Source: Ignavibacteriota bacterium (GTDB lineage: Bacteria > Bacteroidota > Ignavibacteria > UBA10030). Taken from it: a stretch of DNA of 62,336 nucleotides. A program made the translations under genes and the position numbers. The stretch lies in contig JAKEEG010000086.1 of the NCBI GenBank assembly GCA_022616555.1, positions 1 through 62,336 of the forward strand, in the 5' to 3' direction. The notes under the pieces are model-generated. The model was not told the DNA's origin. It saw only the letters and a list, made by a program, of their open reading frames with translations, and did not search any database. Shown here one piece after another: positions 1 to 7,595 of the stretch (the first letter of the stretch is position 1; each line of letters opens with the position of its first letter).

Positions 1-46
1 ACCGTCATCGGAGACACTCGGCGCTCGGATATCACTCGCCGGTTGA

Positions 47-298
47 CTTCGAACAATTACACTCTTAACTTCGTGTCCAACTTTTCGGGGAAAGATCATT
101 GTAACCCTTATCGGTTTAATACTTTCGATCATTAGAACGGTTTTCCGTTTCGAAGAAAAGACAATCTTCGATAAAACGCTAAAAGACGAGATACTAGATG
201 TTGCAATGAGATATGATAAAGGGCTTTTCAATGATAAAGAACTGATCGATAAACTTTGGCTTATTACAGCTAAAGAACGAAAAGAAGTAGAAAAGTAG
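47..298 (+). pseudogene. Short open frame without a usable start; possible gene remnant
   Basis: An open frame runs from just after a TGA at 44-46 to a TAG at 296-298. It would encode a hydrophobic stretch followed by a charged helix (KGLFNDKELIDKLW) that loosely resembles a SHOCT-type C-terminal helix. The only ATG in the frame is at 206, which would give 30 residues, and there is no GTG or TTG further upstream. It may be the tail of a decayed small membrane protein. The similarity to SHOCT is weak. Confidence 0.25.
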
Positions 299-459
299 AA
301 TTACTTAAACATAATAACCTCCCGCATCGGCTAGAACGAACTCAGCCTCTCCGCAGGGTTTACCGTGTGGAGGTGATTGGGAGTATCACGCTCTTGTTTT
401 TTAAATTTGAGCCTGATACTTTCAGGCTACTAAGTGACCACCATCTAAAGGAGAAACCT

Positions 460-975
460 ATGAAAACTTTCTCAATGCTTCTAATAAGTTTGGTTTTCAT
501 CGCTTTAGGCTGTGCTACCCCATATCAATCAGTTGGATTTACAGGAGGATACGAAGAAACACGACTTGACGAAAATATCTATAATGTTTATTTCCGTGGC
601 AACGGCTACACAAGCCGTCAAAAGGCAGAAGATTTTGCTTTGCTGCGTGCTGCAGAACTGACCCTGCAATCTGGCTATAAGTTTTTTGTTATTACAGCGT
701 CAAACGCCTACACCTCTACTTCTTTTTATACAACTCCAGTCCAGTCAAAAACAAAAACTAACGTGAGTGTTTATGGCAACACTGTCTATGGTAAATCTAA
801 AACAACTACGACCGGAGGTGATACCTACGCTATTAACAAACCGGGGGTTGCACTAACAATTGTATGCTTTAAAGAGAGACCAGAAACCAACGCAACAATT
901 TTTAATGCTCAGTTTATCGATGAGTCTATCAAGAGTAAGTACAAAATTGAACAGACGAAACCGTTTGCATACTAA
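460..975 (+). CDS. CC0125/CC1285-type lipoprotein
   Basis: This is a 171-residue predicted lipoprotein. A signal peptide ends in the lipobox ALGC near residue 18. The mature part contains GNGYTSRQKAEDFALLRAAE, the hallmark of the CC0125/CC1285 lipoprotein family, whose function is unknown. The C-terminal half is rich in Thr, Ser and Tyr. The ATG at 460 was chosen over an upstream in-frame start because AAAGGAG lies just before it and the signal peptide begins there. A proline-rich mini-gene follows after 23 bases. The local sequence is AT-rich compared with the core genes. The family call is fairly secure and the role is unknown. Confidence 0.75.
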   Translation: MKTFSMLLISLVFIALGCATPYQSVGFTGGYEETRLDENIYNVYFRGNGYTSRQKAEDFALLRAAELTLQSGYKFFVITASNAYTSTSFYTTPVQSKTKTNVSVYGNTVYGKSKTTTTGGDTYAINKPGVALTIVCFKERPETNATIFNAQFIDESIKSKYKIEQTKPFAY

Positions 976-998
976 GTTATAATTAAGGAGTAACCCAG

Positions 999-1163
999 AT
1001 GAGTTGGAAGCTTCGTAAAAAACCGAATCCGTTTCTACCTAAATTACCCAGGCCGCCGAAACCTTCCAAACCACCAAAGCCTCCTAAACCGCCAAAGGCT
1101 CCTAGACCGCCAAAACCACCAGCTCCTCCTGGGTACGAGTATTACTGGAAGGATGATAAGTAA
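999..1163 (+). CDS. Lys/Pro-rich mini-protein (54 aa)
   Basis: A 54-codon frame starts with ATG at 999 behind AAGGAG at 984-989. The product has a basic start (MSWKLRKKPNP), a central run of PPK-type triplets (residues about 17-43) and an aromatic/acidic end (GYEYYWKDDK). The low-complexity middle would form a polyproline helix. The good ribosome binding site and closeness to the lipoprotein gene at 460-975 suggest co-transcription. No family is recognised. It could be a surface or periplasmic tether peptide, but no signal peptide is visible. Confidence 0.5.
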   Translation: MSWKLRKKPNPFLPKLPRPPKPSKPPKPPKPPKAPRPPKPPAPPGYEYYWKDDK

Positions 1164-1194
1164 CTATAACCTATCTCAAAAATACCCTCAAACC

Positions 1195-1282
1195 TGTCAT
1201 TACGAGCGTTTCTAGACGAAGCAGTCGCATTTCTTTTCGTAGGATTTAGGTTGCTTCGAACAGAATGCCTTGTAAGGACGAT
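1195..1282. repeat. Degenerate dispersed TGTCATTGCGAGCG-type repeat
   Basis: TGTCATTACGAGCG followed by CGAAGCAGTCGC resembles the repeat at 30000-30085, which starts TGTCATTGCGAGCG and has GCGAAGCAATCTCGC. This copy is worn: the closing inverted end CGCAATGACA is not intact. The element lies between the proline-rich gene and the membrane protein gene. Confidence 0.5.
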
Positions 1283-1346
1283 TATTTGCGATGAATTCCA
1301 GTCGTTTTTAATTTAAGTCGTATTCAAACTGTACACTTGACCTGTT

Positions 1347-1844
1347 ATGGAAGAAAAGGACGATAACTTTTGGTCTTCCTTACTTGATATCGTGAAGCTC
1401 ATCACTAAAGGGCTGATTCATTTTGACAAGAAACGAAATACGACGAGTAGCTCACACCAAATAGAAAACACAAACCACGTGAAGAGTAAAACACAGAAAA
1501 TTGGCAGCATTACTTTTCAACCAGCCGTACCCCAATATATTCGACGTATCCAATTCTTTCTGGAACGCATACAAAATCAGTATATACTACACACTATTGT
1601 TATAGGTTACTCAACATTGATCCTATTTTATTTCACAATTTCTAGACTTCTCGCTTTTTTTCTTCTGAATATTTTTGTCCTCGTTGGCGTTATTGTGTCT
1701 AATTACAATATTCCTGTAATTTATAAAGGATATAAAGGTTGGTTATTTCGTTTTGTGGTCTGGGCATTCATAACAACAGCTATCACCGTTTCTTTATTCA
1801 TGCCTGTAAGTTTTATCGACGGTTTAGTTGAAATCCTCAAATAA
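1347..1844 (+). CDS. Unknown membrane protein (165 aa)
   Basis: The N-terminal 80 residues are polar and basic. They are followed by about three hydrophobic segments (residues about 83-97, 99-118 and 131-152). No family is recognised. The frame is AT-rich, like the two genes upstream, and unlike the GC-richer core genes from 2.7 kb on. ATG at 1347 is the only plausible start, and no strong ribosome binding site is visible. The gene could belong to a small accessory block of transferred DNA. Confidence 0.5.
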   Translation: MEEKDDNFWSSLLDIVKLITKGLIHFDKKRNTTSSSHQIENTNHVKSKTQKIGSITFQPAVPQYIRRIQFFLERIQNQYILHTIVIGYSTLILFYFTISRLLAFFLLNIFVLVGVIVSNYNIPVIYKGYKGWLFRFVVWAFITTAITVSLFMPVSFIDGLVEILK

Positions 1845-2035
1845 GTGTTTGAATTGATTAGAATCAAAAACGGAATTTTGGTGGCTGACTAACTACCTAA
1901 ATAAATCCAGCTCTCCGCCCCTTTGTACCCTTGTCGCTCTATAATCTTTTCACCCCAAAATGTAAAATGTAATCCCGTGTAACTCTCGCAATCTCAACGC
2001 GTTAGCGGAAAAATGCACATTTGTTAATTTTTTAC

Positions 2036-2064
2036 TTGACAATGTAAAATTACTGTATTATACT
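2036..2064 (+). promoter_or_regulatory. Strong sigma-70-like promoter
   Basis: TTGACA at 2036-2041 and TATACT at 2059-2064 are separated by exactly 17 bases. Transcription would start near 2071. No convincing protein gene follows on this strand, but a nested set of inverted repeats begins 16 bases downstream of the predicted start, so the likely product is a structured RNA. Confidence 0.6.
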
Positions 2065-2070
2065 TATTTA

Positions 2071-2245
2071 CATTATTAAATTGAGTGCTGATTCTCGCCG
2101 ATACAGCGGTACAATGATTGCAACCAACGAGCTCGTTTGCAATCATATAGAATTACCGTATCTGTGAAAATCTGTATTGAATCAGCGTTGTTCCTAGCAG
2201 ACGAGGGCGCCTTTGGCTATGCCTTTTTTACGCCCTGCGCCTATC
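2071..2245 (+). ncRNA. Candidate structured small RNA
   Basis: Three nested inverted repeats follow the promoter at 2036-2064. GCTGATTC (2087-2094) pairs with GAATCAGC (2179-2186). GATAC plus GGTA (2100-2111, with an AGC bulge) pairs with TACCGTATC (2154-2162). ATGATTGCAA (2114-2123) pairs with TTGCAATCAT (2137-2146). Downstream, GGGCG (2205-2209) can pair with CGCCC (2231-2235), with T-rich runs within and after it that could end transcription. The overall long interrupted hairpin recalls 6S RNA in outline only; I cannot assign it to 6S, tmRNA, RNase P or SRP RNA. Ends are estimates. Confidence 0.4.
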
Positions 2246-2520
2246 TTTTTATTTTTATTTGCGCTTGGCGGGGCGCTCTCGATGTTAGGATATAGCAATA
2301 GAAAAGGAAGTAGTAAACAAAAGAAGTAGCACCAGCACACCATACCGACACAGTCATCCTCCCTCTCTCAGTACCGAGAGCAACACGAAACTGATGACAC
2401 TCACACAGCACGGGGCGACTCACTCTTTGGATAGAGCCGCCAACGCATTGGTGTGTGCGTATTGCGTATAACAAAGTATAAACAGAAAAGCTGAAAGGAC
2501 ATGCAGTTTTTTTGCGTGCG

Positions 2521-2705
2521 GGCTACCGAAATCGAAGCGGTGTGCGGAGGGAACTCATGACCTGCCTGCCGGCAGGCAGGCGTGCGTTTGATTTCAGCCT
2601 CGCTGCTCATGGCTGAAATCGGGCTCGCGCTGCTGGAAGTCATGAGGCGGGTTACGATTTCGGCGGGCTTTCTTGGTTACTTCTTTGCCCGAACAAAGAA
2701 GTAAC
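2521..2705 (+). repeat. Structured repeat R, copy 1 (with internal palindrome)
   Basis: This is one of three copies (others at 37915-38084 and 38319-38484). Nested stems are CCGAAATCG with CGATTTCGG, CTCATGAC with GTCATGAG, GATTTCAGCC with GGCTGAAATC, and a final hairpin GTTACTTCTTTG with CAAAGAAGTAAC. Relative to the other copies it carries about 20 extra bases forming a perfect palindrome (half-site CCTGCCTGCC) next to the second stem. It sits just beyond the 3' end of the namZ-like gene. The stretch 2246-2520 upstream holds no convincing gene. Confidence 0.75.
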
Positions 2706-2733
2706 AAAAATTAAACTAGGAGAATAAACAATT

Positions 2734-3990
2734 TCAATATATAACGCACTTCTCCTTCATCCTCTTAAACTCCTGTACCTCCCTCTCCCACATCTCACAG
2801 ATCTTGTCGGGAGCAACGCCGGAGTCAATCGCTTCGCGCAGCCGGTGCGTGCCGGCAAGGAGGGCAATGCTTCGCGTGCGCCATTCGAATTGCTTGGGGT
2901 ACATCGCTTTGATGGTGGAAAGCACATACACAGCAGTCTTAACAGGCTCGTACGAATTCCGGTCCGTTACGCGCACGTACACCCCGCCGCACGGTTTGCC
3001 TTTGTGTTTGGGATTTTCAGCAACACCAGGGATCGCAATCGGCGTGAACGTAATCGGCTCGAACACAACTCCCGGCAGCTTGAAGGCATTCATCCGCCTG
3101 GCGAGCTTTGTGCCGGAAATAAACGGGGCACCGACAGTCTGGAACGGCCGTTCCGTCCCACGGCCTTCGCTGAGATTCGTGCCTTCAACGAGACACATGC
3201 CGGGATACACAATGGCAGAGTTCAACGTAGGAATATTCGGCGAGGGCGGCACCCAGCGCAGTCCCGTTTCATCATACCACTTCGAGCGCTCCCAGTTCTC
3301 CATCGGCACTACGGTGAGATTGGCTTTGGAGCTGTCTGCGAGCCATCCCGCTTCGTTGATCATCTTCGCCAGCTCGCCCATCGTCATCCCGTGCGCAATG
3401 GGAATCGGGTGCATACCGACGAACGACGCGAGCGAGTCTTCCAGCACGAATCCCTCTACCCATGTACCGCGGATGGGATTCGGGCGGTCGAGCACCACGA
3501 ACGGAATGTTGTTCTCTGCTGCCGCTTCCATCGCGAGCGACATGGTGCTCTCATAGGTGTAGAAGCGAGCGCCCACGCTCTGGATGTCGAATAGCAAGAT
3601 ATCGATGCCCTTAAACATCTCCGGCGTCGGTTTTTTGGTTTTACCATAGAGCGAATACACGGGAACGCCGGTGCGCTCGTCTTTGCCGTCCTGCACGGTC
3701 GCGCCCGCCGCAGCGTTGCCGCGTATGCCGTGCTCTGGACCAAACAGTGCTACGAGAGTGACAGTGCGATTCTCTTGCAGCGAGTCGGCAAGGTGCTTGC
3801 CGCTCGCAAGCAGTGCGGTGTGATTAGCAATCAGCCCGACCTTTTTGCCATCGATAAGGTGGGAGTATTTCTCAAACAACAGGTCGGCCCCAATTTTGAC
3901 TTTGGGCGCTTGTCCAAAACACAACACCCCCGCTAACGCAAGTGCGAGGGTGATTGTGATAAGTCTACTAGTCTTGAGTCTCAAGTTCAA
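2734..3990 (-). CDS. namZ: DUF1343 protein, NamZ-like exo-beta-N-acetylmuramidase
   Basis: The 418-residue product has an N-terminal signal peptide (residues about 8-27) and typical DUF1343 motifs: GPEHGIRG, DIQSVGARFYTYEST, LDRPNPI and LSEGRGTERPF. Family members such as NamZ of Bacillus subtilis and Tannerella release N-acetylmuramic acid from cell-wall fragments. The product is probably periplasmic and serves murein recycling or scavenging. The start is a TTG at 3990 without a clear ribosome binding site, chosen because the signal peptide begins there. Structured repeat copy 1 lies directly downstream. The family assignment is strong; the exact substrate is inferred. Confidence 0.85.
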   Translation of the reverse strand: MNLRLKTSRLITITLALALAGVLCFGQAPKVKIGADLLFEKYSHLIDGKKVGLIANHTALLASGKHLADSLQENRTVTLVALFGPEHGIRGNAAAGATVQDGKDERTGVPVYSLYGKTKKPTPEMFKGIDILLFDIQSVGARFYTYESTMSLAMEAAAENNIPFVVLDRPNPIRGTWVEGFVLEDSLASFVGMHPIPIAHGMTMGELAKMINEAGWLADSSKANLTVVPMENWERSKWYDETGLRWVPPSPNIPTLNSAIVYPGMCLVEGTNLSEGRGTERPFQTVGAPFISGTKLARRMNAFKLPGVVFEPITFTPIAIPGVAENPKHKGKPCGGVYVRVTDRNSYEPVKTAVYVLSTIKAMYPKQFEWRTRSIALLAGTHRLREAIDSGVAPDKICEMWEREVQEFKRMKEKCVIY

Positions 3991-4038
3991 AGTGAAAGGC
4001 TTTCACTGATTACTGACAACTGGCAACCGAAAACTGTC

Positions 4039-4467
4039 CTATTTGCCTTCAACGAGCTCGCGCTCCGAGAAGAAAAATGCTACTTCAATGCGTCCGTTCT
4101 CCGGTGAATCAGAACCGTGCACGATGTTCTCGCCTTTGCTGTCTGCGTAGAGCTTGCGGATGGTGCCTTCTTTGGCATCCTTCGGGTCGGTGGCTCCGAT
4201 GAGCTCGCGGAAGTCCGCCACCGCGTTTTCTTTTTCGAGTGCGATGGGCATGCACGGGCCGCTCGCCATAAACTCGACGAGGCTGTCATAAAATGGCCTG
4301 CCCTTGTGCACAGCATAAAATGCACCGCCGGTTGTAGGCGTGAGCTGAACCATCTTCATGCTCAGAATGTTAAATCCGGCTTTTTGAATATGCGCAACAA
4401 CGGTGCCGGCCAAATGTTTCCGAATACAATCCGGTTTCAATATCGCAAGTGCTCGTTCTACGGCCAT
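4039..4467 (-). CDS. ndk: Nucleoside diphosphate kinase
   Basis: This 142-residue enzyme moves the gamma phosphate of ATP onto nucleoside diphosphates through a phosphohistidine. The catalytic histidine is in NIVHGSDS (His117). KPD near the start and the C-terminal SERE segment fit the family, and the length is normal. The ATG at 4467 follows AAGGAG about ten bases upstream. It lies 48 bases from the start of the namZ-like gene. Core metabolic gene with nothing unusual. Confidence 0.97.
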   Translation of the reverse strand: MAVERALAILKPDCIRKHLAGTVVAHIQKAGFNILSMKMVQLTPTTGGAFYAVHKGRPFYDSLVEFMASGPCMPIALEKENAVADFRELIGATDPKDAKEGTIRKLYADSKGENIVHGSDSPENGRIEVAFFFSERELVEGK

Positions 4468-4551
4468 TATCGCTAAAACTCCTTAAGTAATGGTGAATAG
4501 TTATACAATATCAAATACCTAATTTCAAAATACTAAACAAATGCTAATATA

Positions 4552-4592
4552 AAAAATCCGAAACAATGATTTTTTGAATTTGTTTCGGATTT
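4552..4592 (-). terminator. Rho-independent terminator after the HerA-like gene
   Basis: On the minus strand AAATCCGAAACAA pairs with TTGTTTCGGATTT around a 13-base loop, and six T residues follow the stem. It begins 27 bases past the stop of the HerA-like ATPase gene at 4619 and lies before ndk. Confidence 0.65.
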
Positions 4593-4618
4593 AGGAATTC
4601 AAGTTTAGGATTTAACCG

Positions 4619-6244
4619 TTACATGTCCCACGTGCGTTGCTGTTTCCACCAGCGCTCCATCACTTCGCCGGCATCGGTCTTGCCGTAGCTGGCCTTCCAC
4701 TGGTTGTAGAAGTTGATGTCCGAGCTGTCGGGTTCCGGACTGGGCTGGTCGATTTGGACGCGCAGGGGCATAGCCATCGAATCGCCAAGCACGATCGCCT
4801 CGCCCTGTCGGAGTGTTGGGATCGCGGCATCGAGTCCGCTGAACGTATCCGGTACAAGCCTGCGCATGTACGCCTGGTCAACCGGATTCAGCAAGCGTAA
4901 AATGACAAAGCTGTTGCACTGCGACAGGATGGTTTCAGAAATCTCAGAAGGTCGCTGGCTGACAATCATACAGCTCACGCCATACTTGCGTCCTTCCTTC
5001 GCAATGCGCTCCACCGTACGGACTGCTGCCTTAGAGCCAGAGCCGGAGTGCGTCAAGTAATTATGCGCTTCTTCGAACACAAGCAGTATCGGTAAGTCGC
5101 GGCGGTTAGGATTCCAGAAGTTAAAATCAAAGGCAATGCGAGCGATGAGCGCGGCGACAGTGTTCACGATGTCAAACGGGATACCGCTCATGTCCATAAT
5201 CGTGATCTTCGATTTCTTATCAAGGCCGAAAATCATCGAGAGCAGCGCTTTGGCGGATTCGGTGTCCGTGCACACGCGGGACTTGAAAATAAACGCGTAG
5301 CGTGGGTCGTTCATCTTCGTATTGAGCCGCACGATGAAGCGCGCGAATTTTCCAAAATACGGCCCTTCTTTACCGCCGCTCGGACCCGTAATTTTCTCGG
5401 TATCGAGGAATTGAATTTTCGCCCGGACTTCGTTCAGGTCGTAAAATACCGGGGAGTCGGCTGTAATGGACTCAGCAAGTCGCTGATTGGCGGATTTCTT
5501 CGCGGCCAGGATCAAATCGTGAAGCGTCGCTGTTTGCGTTGCGGCGTTTTCATCTTTGGGGTCGATGAGCATCTCGGTGATTTCTTCGAAGTTCATCAAC
5601 CAGTACGGAAGCTCCAACCCTGCGATATCGAAGTGCCGCGAGCCTTCCGGGAACGCGCGCTTGTACTCGGAGTGGATATCAATAACGACTATTTTCGTTT
5701 CAGCCGAATTGACAGCTTTTTGGAGTATCGAAGCAACAGTGCAGGATTTCCCTGCGCCACTGGAGCCGAGGATCGCAATATGCTTGCCGAAAAACTTATT
5801 CGGGTCGATATAGGCTTGTTCGTTCTCAAACAACGACAGACGCCCAATAGAAAAATTAAATTTTTGATACGTCGCGAACGCTACTTTGAGGTCCTTGTCC
5901 TCGAGCACATACACGGGCATATCCGCAGTTGGCGGCACAGAGACACCGCTCTCAAAATAACCCTTCTTCAGCGAGCCGACCATCGTCACCGTCATGATGT
6001 AACGTTGAACGATTTTTTCCTGCTCATTGATGTCAGCCTTCTTGAAGCCGGACACGATGCCGATGACGTACTGCTTCCCGACCGGCACAAGCACATAGCT
6101 CCCAATCTGGCCAATGAGGTAGATTTTTTCACCAATTTTTTTCGAAAGGTTCGTGATGTGCGGATCAATCACAACAGTCAACGTTGTGCTCGAGACCTCT
6201 CGGATAACGCCTATTTTCTTTTCATCCCACGCGGATTGAGACAT
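4619..6244 (-). CDS. HerA-like (DUF87/FtsK-HerA) ATPase
   Basis: A 541-residue protein with an N-terminal beta-rich HAS-barrel-like domain (residues about 1-130), Walker A GSSGAGKS (160-167), Walker B LLVFEEAH (387-394) and the conserved REGxKYG-like stretch KEGRKYGVSCMIVSQRP (416-432). HerA-type hexameric motors translocate DNA and usually work with the nuclease NurA in end resection; bacterial relatives also occur in phage defence. No NurA, SIR2 or other partner lies next to it here; its neighbours are sucD and ndk. It may be a lone chromosomal motor. Start ATG at 6244 has no strong ribosome binding site. The ATPase family is secure and the biological role is open. Confidence 0.85.
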   Translation of the reverse strand: MSQSAWDEKKIGVIREVSSTTLTVVIDPHITNLSKKIGEKIYLIGQIGSYVLVPVGKQYVIGIVSGFKKADINEQEKIVQRYIMTVTMVGSLKKGYFESGVSVPPTADMPVYVLEDKDLKVAFATYQKFNFSIGRLSLFENEQAYIDPNKFFGKHIAILGSSGAGKSCTVASILQKAVNSAETKIVVIDIHSEYKRAFPEGSRHFDIAGLELPYWLMNFEEITEMLIDPKDENAATQTATLHDLILAAKKSANQRLAESITADSPVFYDLNEVRAKIQFLDTEKITGPSGGKEGPYFGKFARFIVRLNTKMNDPRYAFIFKSRVCTDTESAKALLSMIFGLDKKSKITIMDMSGIPFDIVNTVAALIARIAFDFNFWNPNRRDLPILLVFEEAHNYLTHSGSGSKAAVRTVERIAKEGRKYGVSCMIVSQRPSEISETILSQCNSFVILRLLNPVDQAYMRRLVPDTFSGLDAAIPTLRQGEAIVLGDSMAMPLRVQIDQPSPEPDSSDINFYNQWKASYGKTDAGEVMERWWKQQRTWDM

Positions 6245-6272
6245 TGTTTTTCTTGCTTCTCTACTAGTACGC

Positions 6273-6300
6273 GAAAGGGCACGAATGCTCGTGCCCTTTC
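6273..6300. other. Perfect 12-bp hairpin between sucD and the HerA-like gene
   Basis: GAAAGGGCACGA pairs perfectly with TCGTGCCCTTTC around the loop ATGC. No T run follows on either strand, so it is not a typical terminator. It begins 29 bases before the start codon of the HerA-like gene on the minus strand, so it would lie in that gene's leader or act as a processing or stability element. Confidence 0.5.
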
Positions 6301-6432
6301 ACAAAATACGATTCAGTTGCCAAAAATAAAAACTAATTCAGTGCTCGACTATCGCTTATTTCGACGACTCATTTCTGGACTGCATCTATCGCTATTGATG
6401 CAGTGTTGCAATATCGTTTGCAGTAATCCTCT

Positions 6433-7437
6433 TTATCGGCTCTTTTTCTTCTTTGTAGGCTTAGATTTTTTCGTTGCTTTCTTCTTTACAGGAGGCTTTC
6501 TGCTCGATACGGAAATGGTTTTCTTTCCACTACGACCGGATTTTTTGAGGGCTTTCGCCATCGTTTCACCGAGGAGCGCCGGGCTTTCTACCACGTGGAT
6601 GCCAGCTTCGCGTATTGCAGCCATCTTTTCCGCGGCGGTTCCTTTGCCGCCGGAAATAATCGCTCCCGCGTGCCCCATGCGTCTGCCGGGAGGCGCTGTT
6701 TGTCCGGCAATAAATCCGACCACCGGTTTCTTTACATGTTTGGCGATGTACTCTGCGGCCTCTTCTTCAGCCGTACCACCAATTTCACCAATCATAATGA
6801 TGGCGTCCGTGCCGGAGTCTTCGTTAAATAATTTCACGGCATCAATGAAGCGCGTGCCGATGACCGGGTCGCCGCCGATGCCAATGCACGTCGATTGCCC
6901 GATCCCTCTCTCAGTAAGTTGCCATACAGCTTCATACGTAAGCGTGCCGCTGCGCGAGATGAGTCCTACCCGACCCGGCTTGTGGATGAACCCTGGCATA
7001 ATTCCCACCTTGCACTCGCCCGGCGTGATAATGCCCGGACAGTTTGGTCCAATCATGCGCACGCCTCGCGCTTTCAGGTACTCGTACACTTTCACCATAT
7101 CGTTCGCTGGGATGCCTTCGGTGATCGTCACGACAAGCTTCACGCCCGCCTCCGCCGATTCCATAATGGCATCTGCCGCAAACGCTGCAGGCACGAAAAT
7201 AACGGAGACGTCCGCACCCTCTTTGACTACTGCGTCTCTCACCGTATTAAAAACGGGCACAGCTCGCGCGAGCTGGTCTTTCTCGTTGCCGCGATATAAT
7301 TGTCCGCCTTTGCTCGGCGTAACACCGGCAACGACGTTTGTGCCGTACTCAATCATCATTTTGGTATGGAATGTTCCCTCACCGCCTGTGATACCTTGCA
7401 CAACGAGGCGTGTTTTTTTATTAACAAGTATGCTCAT
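6433..7437 (-). CDS. sucD: Succinyl-CoA ligase alpha subunit with a Lys-rich tail
   Basis: This subunit binds CoA and carries the phosphohistidine that couples succinyl-CoA cleavage to nucleotide phosphorylation in the citric acid cycle. TGGEGTFH (17-24) is in the CoA-binding domain and GHAGAII (255-261) contains the phosphorylated His256. The usual protein is about 290 residues; this one has 334. The extra residues 297-334 are almost all Lys, Ser, Pro and Thr (for example [15 protein letters not shown]). The beta subunit gene sucC is not in the window. The enzyme call is secure and the role of the tail is unknown. Confidence 0.95.
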   Translation of the reverse strand: MSILVNKKTRLVVQGITGGEGTFHTKMMIEYGTNVVAGVTPSKGGQLYRGNEKDQLARAVPVFNTVRDAVVKEGADVSVIFVPAAFAADAIMESAEAGVKLVVTITEGIPANDMVKVYEYLKARGVRMIGPNCPGIITPGECKVGIMPGFIHKPGRVGLISRSGTLTYEAVWQLTERGIGQSTCIGIGGDPVIGTRFIDAVKLFNEDSGTDAIIMIGEIGGTAEEEAAEYIAKHVKKPVVGFIAGQTAPPGRRMGHAGAIISGGKGTAAEKMAAIREAGIHVVESPALLGETMAKALKKSGRSGKKTISVSSRKPPVKKKATKKSKPTKKKKSR

Positions 7438-7595
7438 GTGTCAGTTATTGGTTATTGGTGAATAGTAAATAGTTAACGTATGTAAAAGTACAACCTTTTC
7501 AAACAATCCGTGGAGGATACTAAATATGCAGATTAGGCAGACTTACCTTCACAACAAATCCGCTCTAATCAGGTTTTGTCGGCTTTTTCAGCGTC

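Noticed and set aside
2071-2245. Identification of the structured RNA as 6S RNA
   Set aside because: The long interrupted hairpin is similar in outline, but the closing stem and central bubble do not match well enough to name it.
2241-2643. Two overlapping minus-strand frames of 77 and 80 codons
   Set aside because: They cross the structured repeat and its palindrome, lack ribosome binding sites and contain a translated palindrome (PACRQAGHE).
5411-7465. A 684-codon open frame on the plus strand
   Set aside because: It runs opposite to sucD and the HerA-like gene, which are clear on the minus strand. Its product is low in recognisable motifs and rich in residues typical of antisense frames in this base composition.
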